64,000 nt of DNA from Moraxella sp. ZY210820 (GCF_030674635.1 NZ_CP089978.1:1488001-1552000), one strand, 5' to 3'. Shown: positions 27,935 through 37,638, numbered from the stretch's first letter. Numbers and translations are program-made. Notes: generated by a model not told the origin, from the letters alone.

Positions 27935-30580
27935 TTATTGAGTTTGCATCACTAAATTATCCATTTTCTTTTGGAAATATGCAGATTTAATAAAGCGTGC
28001 TTCAACATTCCAAGCATTTGCAAATGAATTCATATCATCTAAATCATGTAATACAAAATTTGCATTTGGACAAATTTCCTTAAATTCATTCATCTTCTCT
28101 TGTAACTCTGCCGCACCATTCGTGTCATGTACTTGTTTATTGAAATCTGTATGTAAACCAATAATATCCATTGGAATACGCTCTAAAATCGTCTTACTTA
28201 ACAATAATGTACCGAAACCACGCACCGCAATATCAACACCTTGTTTCTTCAACTCTGCAATATAGTGTTGCGAAATACCTACATTTTCACTTAACGCTTT
28301 TTCAGAGAATTGCAACACTAATGGACGTTGTTGCTGACCGCCAATCATTTTCGCCAATTTCCCTACTAATTCTGGAAATTGTGGATTGGTTAAAATGTGC
28401 TGATTTAAATTTACCACAATACGTGAATTTGGATATTGTGTTACAAAATTATGTAATTGCTTACTTGCTTCAATTACCATCCAGCGGTCTAATTCAATTG
28501 ACAACTCTGGAGCTTCATTCAAGTCTGGCATATCAACTAAATCTTTCCACGCATTATCATAAATAAATGATGATGATACTTCATAAGTAAACATCATACT
28601 ATCATCTTTATCATAATATTGTTGGAAACGCAATGAAACTAAACCATGCTGTAAATTTTGTTGTAAACTCTTCAACATCGGCGACCAATCTGCACTTGAT
28701 GATGTAGTAGGTTTAATCATTGGTACAGGTGTTCCCACTGTAGCAGGTGCAATAGGCTCAACAATAGGAGCTGTTGGAGCAATAGGCTCTATTTCAACAG
28801 TTTGTACTGCAACAGGTTCGACTACTGGTTCTACTTTATCCAATGCTAATTCAATGCTTGGCTGCTCAATCTCTAATGACAAACCAGATATTGTAGGTGC
28901 AGTTGTTTCAGGTTCATCAAGTTGTAATGATAAACCATCTAACTGTATTTCAGGTTGTTCAATTTCTAAAGACAAACTAGGTTCAGCCACCGATGTTGTC
29001 ATCGGCTCTAACTCAAGACTTAAGCCCAAATCACTACCTACAGGAGCCGATGGAACGACTGGTGTATCTAATGGTGCAATATCCAATGATAAGTCTAAGT
29101 CCAATGAATCATTTAATGGATTCGCTGTTACTGGTTCAATCACTGGAGCAGAAGTTGCAATATCTGTCTCTAAACCTAAATCAAGGTCTAAATCTAAATC
29201 ACCAATCGTTGATACTGGTGTATTCACTTGTGCTACAACAGGCTCTATATCCATTTCTAACGCAACAGATGGCACTGGGGTAGCCACAGGTGCAGGCGTT
29301 TCTTCAATTAAGCTTAAGAAATCATCATTGGCTTGTACTTTTGCTTCTGGTAATGATGTATCGTACGCTTGACCAACTACCGCTAAGAAACTCTCATCAT
29401 CGTATTGTTGTTCAGTTAAAACTTGATAACCTAAACGTAAATTTAATGGTAAAGTTTTATCAGCTATAGTCAATAATTGCGGTTTTTGTAATGATTTTAA
29501 ACTACTTAAACGTGCATCTAATACCGCTTGAGATTCAGTTTGCACCAAAGTAATATAAGTCAATGGATCAATACGATATACCGTAGCATCATTATAGTCT
29601 TGTAAATATTTAGTTACCTCACGGAAATAATTTAGCTTTTCTTCCCAATGAGCTTCTAAAATTGCCTCAGGGCATTGTTTTAATCCCATCACCACTAAAG
29701 TATTAAAATTTGCTGGGTTGTTTTTGATATGACGCATCATTGACAACATCGCTGATGATAATGGATGGATTTTTTCACCGCCCAACGCACTACCTTTGCC
29801 TTCAATGGTATCAACAATCAGTTGAACTGCACCATCTTCCGCAGGAAAATATTCTAATTTCAAATAGCTATGTGTTGCATTAGGATTACTGGTACTAATT
29901 TCTAAACCAGTTTGCTCAAATTGACCTTGCGAAATTTTCTTAAAATTTTGTTTAAATTGCTGAATATTTTTTGGTTGCAATACGTCCATGACTGGCAAGC
30001 CAATCAAATCATCTTCCGATTTAAAGCCAAACAATTTTACATATTCTTCATTTGCTTGAGCATGAATCCCCTCTTCCAATAAAGCAATCGCTTTGCTACT
30101 TTCATGAGCTAAATGCTGTGCATGTTGTTGCATAGTTTCAAGCTCTTCATTCAAACGTTTAGTCGCTTGAATTGAACGGCTATATGACAATGCACGCACC
30201 AACATCATGTAAGTTGATGCTGTAAAATCCAAATTCAAAATATCAAACACACCTTTGTTTAAATATTGAGAATATTGGTCTGGGTGATAATCTTCATCAC
30301 GCAACATCAATACAGGAATATCAGGTTGTATACTATTTTGAATAATTGGGAATGCTTGTTCTAATTTTAAATCATAAGCACGACCAAAAATAATTAAATC
30401 CCATGATGTTGCTAATTGTTTTTCAAAACTACGAATATCATCTAATAATAAAGCATTAACCTGCAATGATTGTTCTTGTAAAATTTCTACAATCTTATTG
30501 TAACGAACTTGGTTATCATCAACAATTAACAACCGAATTTCTGACAATTTTAATTTTTGTGTAAATAAAGCATTACGCAT
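27935..30580 (-). CDS. FimX-like multidomain protein: receiver-PAS-(degenerate GGDEF)-EAL
   Basis: An 881-residue cytoplasmic protein. Residues about 14-150 resemble a response-regulator receiver (IRLLIVDDNQVRYNKIVEIL). About 160-265 form a PAS domain (ALLEEGIHAQANEEYVKLFGF). About 270-410 may be a collapsed GGDEF. About 415-640 is low-complexity, with repeats of SLEIEQP, LDLDLDLGLE and P/V/A. About 645-875 is an EAL fold with LDRWMVIEA, VNLNQHIL and VDIAVRGFGT. The signature EALxR reads YEVSSS, and other metal-binding residues look lost, so it should bind rather than cleave c-di-GMP, as FimX of Pseudomonas does in type IV pilus control. It is last in a run with epmB and an unknown gene. Function is by analogy. 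Confidence 0.7.
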   Translation of the reverse strand: MRNALFTQKLKLSEIRLLIVDDNQVRYNKIVEILQEQSLQVNALLLDDIRSFEKQLATSWDLIIFGRAYDLKLEQAFPIIQNSIQPDIPVLMLRDEDYHPDQYSQYLNKGVFDILNLDFTASTYMMLVRALSYSRSIQATKRLNEELETMQQHAQHLAHESSKAIALLEEGIHAQANEEYVKLFGFKSEDDLIGLPVMDVLQPKNIQQFKQNFKKISQGQFEQTGLEISTSNPNATHSYLKLEYFPAEDGAVQLIVDTIEGKGSALGGEKIHPLSSAMLSMMRHIKNNPANFNTLVVMGLKQCPEAILEAHWEEKLNYFREVTKYLQDYNDATVYRIDPLTYITLVQTESQAVLDARLSSLKSLQKPQLLTIADKTLPLNLRLGYQVLTEQQYDDESFLAVVGQAYDTSLPEAKVQANDDFLSLIEETPAPVATPVPSVALEMDIEPVVAQVNTPVSTIGDLDLDLDLGLETDIATSAPVIEPVTANPLNDSLDLDLSLDIAPLDTPVVPSAPVGSDLGLSLELEPMTTSVAEPSLSLEIEQPEIQLDGLSLQLDEPETTAPTISGLSLEIEQPSIELALDKVEPVVEPVAVQTVEIEPIAPTAPIVEPIAPATVGTPVPMIKPTTSSSADWSPMLKSLQQNLQHGLVSLRFQQYYDKDDSMMFTYEVSSSFIYDNAWKDLVDMPDLNEAPELSIELDRWMVIEASKQLHNFVTQYPNSRIVVNLNQHILTNPQFPELVGKLAKMIGGQQQRPLVLQFSEKALSENVGISQHYIAELKKQGVDIAVRGFGTLLLSKTILERIPMDIIGLHTDFNKQVHDTNGAAELQEKMNEFKEICPNANFVLHDLDDMNSFANAWNVEARFIKSAYFQKKMDNLVMQTQ

Positions 30581-30626
30581 ACAACAACTGTCCTGTAGTT
30601 AGGTTAAATCTCATATTATATAAGAC

Positions 30627-32231
30627 TTACGATAAAATTGATTGAGTTAAAATTCTGTAAAGAATATCAGTTTCTTCCACTTTTTGCAACTTTACGTCAT
30701 ATTTTTGCACATAATGCGACTCAGGAAGAGCATTATTTCGAGCTAATTGAATGGGTAAAGTAACTTGCAATAAAGTCATATTTAATGATTTCTCTTTATG
30801 TAACTGTGATTTTTTATCTAGTATCAACGCATATTGCTCACCATGGGTTTTATGACGTGTATAGGTTAAAATCGCAGTTTCCACAGCTTGATTTTTACTG
30901 TGTAATTTTACTACAAATTGCTGACGTGAAACAATCTCTACACCTATCTCAACAGTTGTCTTTTCCACTCTTTGTATCCAACGTACTACAGCAATTTGCC
31001 AAACATTCATTCGCCCATCATCATTTTTTTCCTTAATTAACAATAAATTACCTTTTTGTAATAACAATGGAATATCATCTTGCCAGCGAATTTTATAACC
31101 ACTTTTACTTTTGTCTAAGACTTGTAACATATAGTTATTTAATTTATGTCGTGCCACAAATTCTTGTGAACGCTCTCTCTGACTGAGTACATTCATCATA
31201 TCAGCAAGCCCTAAATAAGCATCTAATTGTGCCACATAAGCAAAACGCTCTTCTTGACGTTTATAACCATGCGTTAAAATATGATGGATATATAATTGCA
31301 AAGTTGAACTTCCCTTAAATTTTTGATTTAAAATCATTTCATTATCAAAAAAATGAATTAAATCCGTATTATTCACTGCAATATCTGCTTGTAAATAGCG
31401 ATACTTACTATGATATTGGAAGTAAATCGGTGCATCCTGCTGAATCGCTATACGATAATAGGCATTCGCATCATCAATGTGTACAAACTTCAAATAATTT
31501 GCCCATTCGTGGCTATAACTTAAAATATTGCTCAAATCCGTTTCACTTAAATGAGGTGCAGATAATAATTCAAATAGTAAAATTTGTTTATATTGTTGCT
31601 CAATATTTTTCACTTCATATTCTAAATTATCAACAAATACACTAAGTTGTACTAAATGTTGTTTATTTTTCCTAGATAAATCATAAATTTGATGAATTAA
31701 AAACCATTGACGACTCAATAATGATGCATTAAATAATGCTTGATAATATAATAATTGAGATGCTATCTTTAAGCCATAAAAACACGCTTTAATCAACGTG
31801 GTTTTAATTTTAAAACGTGAAAATACCTGCCATGATGCAATATTATTTTGCCATTGTTCATCAACCCTTTGTACAATATCATAATAATTCAATAACATAA
31901 AAGCGTGCATACCTAATAATAGTTGCAAAACTTGCTCATGATGTTCATTATATTGTACCTGACGAGACTTAGATATAATCGCATACAAATCCCTACACAC
32001 ACATTGCACACTAGGAGCGATACTATGTAACAATTCAAAACGCAAACTCTCATCGCATTCCAATTCATGAATTTCTGTTAATGCTTGCCAAAGTTGTAAA
32101 CAAGTATCACCCAATGGTAATTTTGATATTTTTTTTGTCCATTGTTTCACTGCCTTAGGCTTACTCGCCGAAAAACTCAATTCTCCACGGCGTTGTTTGA
32201 TATGATGTTCTAAAATATCAGTTGGATTCAT
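30627..32231 (-). CDS. Uncharacterised 534-residue protein with a PilZ-like C-terminal segment
   Basis: Mostly helical by eye, no signal peptide or clear membrane segment. At about residues 375-440 the run SGYKIRWQDDIPLLLQKGNL, then W-Q-I-AVVRWIQR and VEIGVEIVSRQ, has the shape of a small beta barrel of PilZ-like type (G-x-W ... G-lll ... W-x-i-x-VRW ... iGVe-i-s). The canonical RxxxR c-di-GMP motif is not obvious. Its start overlaps the epmB stop (ATGA) and it lies 46 bases before the FimX-like gene, so the three are co-transcribed. A role with the FimX-like protein in surface motility is a guess from position. Confidence 0.55.
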   Translation of the reverse strand: MNPTDILEHHIKQRRGELSFSASKPKAVKQWTKKISKLPLGDTCLQLWQALTEIHELECDESLRFELLHSIAPSVQCVCRDLYAIISKSRQVQYNEHHEQVLQLLLGMHAFMLLNYYDIVQRVDEQWQNNIASWQVFSRFKIKTTLIKACFYGLKIASQLLYYQALFNASLLSRQWFLIHQIYDLSRKNKQHLVQLSVFVDNLEYEVKNIEQQYKQILLFELLSAPHLSETDLSNILSYSHEWANYLKFVHIDDANAYYRIAIQQDAPIYFQYHSKYRYLQADIAVNNTDLIHFFDNEMILNQKFKGSSTLQLYIHHILTHGYKRQEERFAYVAQLDAYLGLADMMNVLSQRERSQEFVARHKLNNYMLQVLDKSKSGYKIRWQDDIPLLLQKGNLLLIKEKNDDGRMNVWQIAVVRWIQRVEKTTVEIGVEIVSRQQFVVKLHSKNQAVETAILTYTRHKTHGEQYALILDKKSQLHKEKSLNMTLLQVTLPIQLARNNALPESHYVQKYDVKLQKVEETDILYRILTQSILS

Positions 32232-33253
32232 AAACTTTCCGTTGCAATTTGATTTATGGGAATTAACGGTGTTTTATTAGGTTCACCTGCAATTTCTCTG
32301 ACCAATTTTGGCACCAAATATCCCGATAAATTTGCCAATAATTGTTGATATAAATCATACATCACTTGCTCATCAATTGCAAAATGGCTTGCACCTTGTA
32401 CTTTATCTAAAGTATGTAAATAATAAGGCAACACACCATTATCAAACAAACGATAACTTAAATCAATCAATGTTGATACATTATCATTCACACCTTTAAG
32501 TAAAACTGCTTGATTTAAGGCATAAATATGATACTGACGTAATTTTTGTAAATATTGTCCTGTTAGCTCATCAATTTCATTAGCATGATTACAATGCACC
32601 ACCATTACTATATGTAAACGACTCGCTTGTAAACGTTGTAATAACTCATCATCTAAACGCTCAGGAATAACGATGGGCACACGACTATGAATGCGTAAAG
32701 TTTTAATTTGAGGCATAGACTCCAAGCATTCTAACCATAAAAACAACTGACGATTATTTAAACTTAATGGGTCTCCACCACTTAAAATAATTTCATTAAT
32801 TTCAGTGTGTTGCTGTAAATACTGCTTAATCTCTTGCCAATCTTTATTTTTAGGTAAATTTTCATTGTAAGGGAAATGACGGCGAAAACAATAACGACAA
32901 TGTACCGCACAAGCTCCTGTTAAAGTCAGTAAAAAACGTGTACGATATTTATGCAATACCCCTTTTTTCTGATTAGTATTTAATTCTGCTAATGGGTCAA
33001 GTACAAAATCATCATGCATTTCCAATTCTAAATGATGTGGCAATATTTGTAACAATAATGGGTCAAATATATTCCCTTTTTGCATTTTTGCTACAAAAGC
33101 TCTCGGCACACGTAATTTAAATTGTTGTGAAGCTAAAATCGCCCCAGATAATAATTGTTCAGGAGATAATTGTAAAATATCGAGTAATTCAGCAGGATTT
33201 GTGATTAAATCATTGAATTGTGTTTGCCAGTTTGGGCTAAAATCGTTTATCAT
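32228..33253 (-). CDS. epmB: EF-P (R)-beta-lysyl modification enzyme EpmB (lysine 2,3-aminomutase family)
   Basis: A radical-SAM aminomutase converting lysine to (R)-beta-lysine, which EpmA attaches to elongation factor P. The 341 residues match EpmB (E. coli 342), shorter than catabolic lysine aminomutases. The 4Fe-4S motif CAVHCRYCFRRHFPYNE lies at about 115-131. ILSGGDPLSL and a PLP-lysine region (YYLHTLDKVQGASHF) follow. It is divergent from efp, the gene of its target, with 81 bases between the start codons. epmA is not in this window. Confidence 0.95.
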   Translation of the reverse strand: MINDFSPNWQTQFNDLITNPAELLDILQLSPEQLLSGAILASQQFKLRVPRAFVAKMQKGNIFDPLLLQILPHHLELEMHDDFVLDPLAELNTNQKKGVLHKYRTRFLLTLTGACAVHCRYCFRRHFPYNENLPKNKDWQEIKQYLQQHTEINEIILSGGDPLSLNNRQLFLWLECLESMPQIKTLRIHSRVPIVIPERLDDELLQRLQASRLHIVMVVHCNHANEIDELTGQYLQKLRQYHIYALNQAVLLKGVNDNVSTLIDLSYRLFDNGVLPYYLHTLDKVQGASHFAIDEQVMYDLYQQLLANLSGYLVPKLVREIAGEPNKTPLIPINQIATESL

Positions 33254-33334
33254 ATATCGGTTTAAAAATGATATTATACTAGACCCATTAGTGTATCATT
33301 AATTTTATGTTCTTAATAGCGGAGTATGCCGATC

Positions 33335-33904
33335 ATGGCAAGTTTTTCTACCAATGAATTTAAACCAGGCTTAAAAGTAATGCTTGATGGTAATCCATGT
33401 TCAATCATGGAAAATGAATACGTTAAACCAGGTAAAGGGCAAGCCTTTAACCGTGTAAAATTGCGTAACCTTAAAACAGGTAAAGTATTAGAAAAAACCT
33501 TTAAATCTGGCGACACTTTAGAAGCAGCAGACATCGTTGAAGTAGAAATGGACTATTTATATAACGATGGCGAATTTTGGCACTTTATGAACCCTGAAAG
33601 TTTTGAACAACTTTCTGCTGATAAAACAGCAATGGGTGGTGCTGAAAAATGGTTAAAAGATGACTCAAACGAAAAATGTACAGTAATGTTATTTAATGGT
33701 GTTCCATTAAACGTAACTCCACCAAATTTTGTAATTTTAAAAATCGTTGAAACTGACCCGGGTGTAAAAGGTGATACAGCAGGTACAGGTGGTAAACCAG
33801 CAAAATTAGAAACTGGTGCGGTGGTGCGTGTACCATTATTTGTACAGCAAGAAGAAAGCGTGCGTGTTGATACACGTACTGGCGAATATTTAGAGCGTGC
33901 TTAA
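33335..33904 (+). CDS. efp: Elongation factor P
   Basis: Relieves ribosome stalling at polyproline stretches. The 189 residues have KOW, OB and C-terminal OB domains. The modified lysine is K34, in the tip loop [10 protein letters not shown], as required for EpmA/EpmB modification. I place the start at 33335 because GGAG (33321-33324) lies 10 bases upstream; the in-frame ATG at 33326 has almost no room for a ribosome binding site. It is a single gene with a strong terminator, divergent from epmB. Confidence 0.97.
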   Translation: MASFSTNEFKPGLKVMLDGNPCSIMENEYVKPGKGQAFNRVKLRNLKTGKVLEKTFKSGDTLEAADIVEVEMDYLYNDGEFWHFMNPESFEQLSADKTAMGGAEKWLKDDSNEKCTVMLFNGVPLNVTPPNFVILKIVETDPGVKGDTAGTGGKPAKLETGAVVRVPLFVQQEESVRVDTRTGEYLERA

Positions 33905-33932
33905 TCATTGCTTAAATATTTGACAATTCAAT

Positions 33933-33966
33933 AAATAAAAGAGAGTGTTTTGCTCTCTTTTATTTT
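33933..33966 (+). terminator. Rho-independent terminator after efp
   Basis: AAATAAAAGAGAG / CTCTCTTTTATTT, a perfect 13-bp stem with a 7-base loop followed by T. It lies 29 bases past the efp stop codon. Confidence 0.88.
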
Positions 33967-33993
33967 AAATAAAATTATACAAATTTAAACTTC

Positions 33994-34105
33994 AATCTCA
34001 ACTTAAAATCGTAATATATTGATATAATTTAAAATATTTAATTTTGTACGGGCGAATAATCATTCGCCCCTACATAAAATCAATAGTTTACTATAAATTG
34101 AGAAT
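33994..34105. repeat. MITE-like repeat, family B copy 1
   Basis: About 112 bp with inverted ends AATCTCAACTTA / TATAAATTGAGAAT. The core hairpin GGGCGAAT-aatc-ATTCGCCC is followed by CTACATAAAATCAATA. It aligns over nearly its whole length with the copy at 37639, and its 3' half with sequences at about 41598, 43243 and 50217. Confidence 0.75.
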
Positions 34106-34123
34106 GACTTAATAAAATAAACT

Positions 34124-34873
34124 ATGCCTTTTACTCTTTCCCATGCAGTTGTTGCACCCCCATTAGCACACTTATTACGCTTACCTTTAGCACCTTTAGT
34201 CATTGGCTGTATGAGTCCTGACCTTGTGCGTATGCTGACGGATAATTCAAAGCTAGTCAATATTGCACACACATGGCAAGGTTTACTTTACCCAACCATT
34301 CCAACAGGTATTTTATTTTGCTTGGCTTGGTATTGTTTATACCGACCTGTCAGTTATCATTTTTTAAAACTGAATCATGATTTAAATCTCAATACTTGGC
34401 AACAAGGTGTAAAGTTTATGCTCTTATCAATGATTGCGTTAATTATTGGCATAGCTACACATATCATCTGGGATGGTTTAACACATTTAGATTTTCGTAC
34501 CATTGCATTCCATCAACAACTCGCTCAAGTGGTTGAAATTGGACATTGGAAATATCCTTTACATTTTATTTTACAAATCGGTTGTTCAATTGTCGCATTA
34601 CCCTTTTTAGCTTATTTTTGCTGGGCATATTATCGCCAATATAAAATTAATTATCACTATAGGCTAAGTGATTATATTTATGTTGCCCTATTTATTCTTT
34701 TACCCAATGTATTTGGCTTTTTAGCGTTTTATCAATATTTTTTAGATTATCATTTAAAAATAAGTACTTACCAATTGATTGGTTATAGCATTAATTTATT
34801 TAGTACATCTGCTATTATTGTAGTAAGTTTACTATGTATGCTATTTTTATTGATACAAAAACTGCGTGAATAA
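34124..34873 (+). CDS. DUF4184 family membrane protein
   Basis: A 249-residue polytopic membrane protein with the DUF4184 N-terminus MPFTLSHAVVAPPL and PLVIGCMSPDL, then about six membrane segments, one with GIATHIIWDGLTH. The conserved H...D...H...D pattern is reminiscent of membrane-bound metal-dependent hydrolases (YdjM/phospholipase C-like), but activity in this family is unproven. It lies 19 bases after a family B repeat, which must contain or adjoin its promoter, and about 50 bases before the SAH riboswitch. Confidence 0.8.
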   Translation: MPFTLSHAVVAPPLAHLLRLPLAPLVIGCMSPDLVRMLTDNSKLVNIAHTWQGLLYPTIPTGILFCLAWYCLYRPVSYHFLKLNHDLNLNTWQQGVKFMLLSMIALIIGIATHIIWDGLTHLDFRTIAFHQQLAQVVEIGHWKYPLHFILQIGCSIVALPFLAYFCWAYYRQYKINYHYRLSDYIYVALFILLPNVFGFLAFYQYFLDYHLKISTYQLIGYSINLFSTSAIIVVSLLCMLFLLIQKLRE

Positions 34874-34925
34874 AATATAAAATCATTCCTATTTGCTTGT
34901 TTTTTGATTATAATAAGACATCATT

Positions 34926-34982
34926 TCCGAGAGATGTTGCAACACCTTTTGTCAGGCTCGGAGTAAAATAATAACGACATCT
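34926..34982 (+). ncRNA. SAH riboswitch in the ahcY leader
   Basis: The leader carries the S-adenosylhomocysteine aptamer. P1 is CCGAG (34927-34931) paired with CTCGG (34957-34961), inside the conserved CAGGCTCGG. The pseudoknot is GATGTTG (34933-34939) with CGACATC (34975-34981), seven pairs including one G-U, inside the conserved AACG element. TATAAT at 34909-34914 would start transcription about where the aptamer begins. SAH riboswitches raise expression of SAH-recycling genes when SAH accumulates, which fits the downstream ahcY. Confidence 0.9.
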
Positions 34983-35029
34983 ATATCATCACATCAAGAA
35001 CTATATTTTATGATATTTTGATGATATAG
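34981..35029 (+). promoter_or_regulatory. Expression-platform hairpin between SAH aptamer and ahcY
   Basis: CTATATCATCA (34981-34991) pairs perfectly over 11 bases with TGATGATATAG (35019-35029). The left arm begins at the last base of the aptamer pseudoknot, so the two structures compete slightly at that junction. No T run follows, so control at translation or by RNA stability is more likely than by termination. Confidence 0.5.
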
Positions 35030-35070
35030 TCTCTTGATATTTCTTAGATTTTTATTTTTGGATTTAAAAA

Positions 35071-36435
35071 ATGACTGTTGATTATAAAGTCGCTGACATT
35101 AACCTTGCCGATTTTGGACGTAAAGAAATTACCCTAGCTGAAGCCGAAATGCCTGCTTTAATGGGCTTACGTAAACGTTATTCTGCTCAAAAGCCACTCG
35201 CTGGTGCAAAAATTTTAGGCTGTATCCACATGACCATTCAAACTGCGGTATTAATTGAAACCTTAGTTGAATTAGGTGCAGAAGTACGTTGGACATCATG
35301 TAATATTTTTTCAACACAAGACCACGCTGCTGCAGCGATTGCTAAAGCAGGCATTCCTGTTTTTGCATGGAAAGGTGAAACTGAAGAAGAATATGTATGG
35401 TGTTTAGAACAGCAAATCCACAAAGATGGGCAAGTGTGGGACGCTAACATGATTTTGGACGATGGTGGCGATTTAACGGCATTAATCCATGAAAAATATC
35501 CAACCTTATTAGAGCGTATTCACGGTATTTCTGAAGAAACCACCACAGGCGTGGCACGTTTATTAGAAATGTTAGCAGCAGGTACTTTAAAAGTACCAGC
35601 AATTAATGTGAATGACTCCGTTACTAAATCAAAAAATGATAATAAATACGGTTGTCGTCATAGTTTAAATGATGCCATTAAACGTGGTACAGATATGTTA
35701 CTTTCTGGTCGCCGTGCTTTAGTGATTGGTTATGGCGATGTGGGCAAAGGTTCAGCTCAAAGTTTACGCCAAGAAGGTATGATTGTACGTGTTACTGAAA
35801 TTGACCCAATCTGTGCAATGCAAGCGTGTATGGACGGTTATGAAGTGGTTTCTGCCTACAAAAATGGCGTACAAACAGGTAAAGTAGAAGATTTAAACTT
35901 AGATTTATTACACAATACTGATTTAATCGTAACCACAACAGGTAACTATCATGTCTGCGATGCATTGATGTTAGATAACGTGAAAGCAGGTGCAGTGGTA
36001 TGTAATATCGGACATTTCGACACGGAAATTGACACCAATTATTTACGTAAATATCGTTGGGAAGAAGTTAAACCACAAGTTCACCAAGTTTACCGTTCAG
36101 ACAATGAAGGCGATTATTTGATTTTATTATCAGAAGGTCGTTTAGTGAATTTAGGTAACGCAACTGGACACCCTTCTCGTATTATGGACGGTTCATTTGC
36201 CAACCAAGTTTTAGCCCAAATGCACTTATTCGCTGAAAAATTTGCAGACTTACCTGCTGATAAAAAAGCGGAAAATGTCTATGTGAAAGTATTACCGAAA
36301 AAACTTGATGAAGAAGTTGCTGCAGCAATGGTTGCAGGTTTTGGTGGTGTTTTAACACAATTAACCAAAGAGCAAGCAGATTATTTAGGTGTACCTGTAG
36401 AAGGTCCATTTAAAGCGGATGCTTATAAATATTAA
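35071..36435 (+). CDS. ahcY: Adenosylhomocysteinase (S-adenosyl-L-homocysteine hydrolase)
   Basis: Splits SAH to adenosine and homocysteine, removing the product inhibitor of methyltransferases and feeding the methionine cycle. The 454 residues show the family motifs: [16 protein letters not shown] near the N-terminus, [36 protein letters not shown] with the catalytic lysine region, the NAD-binding loop [14 protein letters not shown], and a C-terminus ending KADAYKY with the conserved Lys-Tyr. GGA lies 8-10 bases before the ATG. It is controlled by the SAH riboswitch upstream and closed by a terminator, with no co-transcribed metF or metE. Confidence 0.98.
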   Translation: MTVDYKVADINLADFGRKEITLAEAEMPALMGLRKRYSAQKPLAGAKILGCIHMTIQTAVLIETLVELGAEVRWTSCNIFSTQDHAAAAIAKAGIPVFAWKGETEEEYVWCLEQQIHKDGQVWDANMILDDGGDLTALIHEKYPTLLERIHGISEETTTGVARLLEMLAAGTLKVPAINVNDSVTKSKNDNKYGCRHSLNDAIKRGTDMLLSGRRALVIGYGDVGKGSAQSLRQEGMIVRVTEIDPICAMQACMDGYEVVSAYKNGVQTGKVEDLNLDLLHNTDLIVTTTGNYHVCDALMLDNVKAGAVVCNIGHFDTEIDTNYLRKYRWEEVKPQVHQVYRSDNEGDYLILLSEGRLVNLGNATGHPSRIMDGSFANQVLAQMHLFAEKFADLPADKKAENVYVKVLPKKLDEEVAAAMVAGFGGVLTQLTKEQADYLGVPVEGPFKADAYKY

Positions 36436-36475
36436 TCGATTTTATTTTCTTATAATAATTGCAAAGCTCTTAAAT

Positions 36476-36511
36476 AATAATACGGTAAATGATAACGTTT
36501 ACCGTATTATT
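36476..36511 (+). terminator. Terminator after ahcY
   Basis: AATAATACGGTAAA / TTTACCGTATTATT, a perfect 14-bp stem with an 8-base loop, 41 bases past the ahcY stop codon. The arms end in a T/A-rich tract. Confidence 0.75.
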
Positions 36512-36599
36512 ATTAGGCAATCAATACAAAAAATTTCCCTAAATGATAAAATTCAACTTATAATACGTCAGTTTACCATATTGATAATAGGTTTATATC

Positions 36600-37238
36600 A
36601 TGTCGCAAGTATATGAAATTCGCCACCCTTTAATTCGTCATAAATTAGGCTTACTACGCCGTGCTGATATTAGCACTAAAAATTTCCGTGAACTCGCTCA
36701 AGAAGTTACTATGCTACTAACCTATGAAGCAACTAAGGATTTACAACTTGAACAACGCACAATTCAAGGCTGGGCAGGTAATGTTGAAGTAGAAGCAATC
36801 GCAGGTAAAAAAATTACTTTAGTTCCTATTTTGCGTGCTGGTATCGGTATGTTAGATGGTGTACTCAATATGATACCAAGTGCTAAAGTCAGTGTATTAG
36901 GTTTAGAGCGTGATGAAGAAACATTACAAGCTCGCACTTATTATAAAAAATTAGTGCCTGATATTGCACAACGTATTTCAATGATTATTGACCCTATGTT
37001 AGCAACAGGCGGTTCTCTAATTGCAACCATTGATGTATTAAAAGCAAATGGCTGTAAAGATATTCGTGCAATGGTGTTAGTCGCCGCTCCAGAAGGCATT
37101 AAAAATGTCAGCGAAGCCCATCCAGATGTCAAAATTTATACCGCTTCAATTGATAACGGCTTAAATGAAGATGGTTATATTATGCCGGGTTTAGGCGATG
37201 CAGGTGATAAGATTTTTGGTAGTGTGCTAAAAGATTAA
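36600..37238 (+). CDS. upp: Uracil phosphoribosyltransferase
   Basis: Salvages uracil to UMP with PRPP. The 212 residues match Upp (E. coli 208): [17 protein letters not shown] at the start, [12 protein letters not shown], the PRPP-binding loop [14 protein letters not shown], and the uracil-binding C-terminus with [15 protein letters not shown]. It is a single gene, convergent with yeaC over a hairpin; no uraA permease is beside it. Confidence 0.97.
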   Translation: MSQVYEIRHPLIRHKLGLLRRADISTKNFRELAQEVTMLLTYEATKDLQLEQRTIQGWAGNVEVEAIAGKKITLVPILRAGIGMLDGVLNMIPSAKVSVLGLERDEETLQARTYYKKLVPDIAQRISMIIDPMLATGGSLIATIDVLKANGCKDIRAMVLVAAPEGIKNVSEAHPDVKIYTASIDNGLNEDGYIMPGLGDAGDKIFGSVLKD

Positions 37239-37282
37239 TCTGAACAATCCACACTTAACTTATTATAAAATACTAAATTTAT

Positions 37283-37306
37283 GTAGGAGTAAGAATCTAC
37301 TCCTAC
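37283..37306. terminator. Hairpin between upp and yeaC
   Basis: GTAGGAGTA / TACTCCTAC, a perfect 9-bp stem with a 6-base loop, between convergent genes. It fits a bidirectional terminator. The GTAGG...CCTAC form again resembles the repeat cores. Confidence 0.65.
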
Positions 37307-37332
37307 TATTTATATATCTTATATACCAATAT

Positions 37333-37605
37333 TTAAGTAAAACGAATAGGTTGAAACTCAGCATCATGTGCTGGCTCATGACTCTCACAATGCTCATCTT
37401 CTTCTTTAGTACCACGGTCAATATAACCCGTGCGTTGCTCTTCAGGTAAATTTTTAGATTCCCATACTAAAACCGCTTGCATTGAAATTTCACGTTGTTC
37501 TGGCGTTAAGACTACACCATTTTCCCACTTACCAATCTCAACAGCTGTGCGTAATTTATTAACAATATTTTCATCTAATACTGCTAACATTTGTTCAATA
37601 TTCAT
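37333..37605 (-). CDS. yeaC: YeaC-like DUF1315 protein
   Basis: A 90-residue soluble acidic protein with the DUF1315 pattern: MLAVLDENIVNKLRTAVEIG, KWENGVVLTPEQRE, a QAVLVWESKNLPEEQRTGY core and the IDRG element. The last 25 residues are a variable acidic, His-containing tail. The family is widespread in gammaproteobacteria with no known function. It is a single gene, with a family B repeat directly upstream. Confidence 0.85.
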   Translation of the reverse strand: MNIEQMLAVLDENIVNKLRTAVEIGKWENGVVLTPEQREISMQAVLVWESKNLPEEQRTGYIDRGTKEEDEHCESHEPAHDAEFQPIRFT

Positions 37606-37638
37606 AACATTTCTCTACTATAACAACAATATAACACT

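Noticed and set aside
28854..29372. Serine/lysine-rich 172-codon open frame opposite the FimX-like gene
   Set aside because: It mirrors the low-complexity linker of the real gene; codon pattern and composition are those of an antisense shadow.
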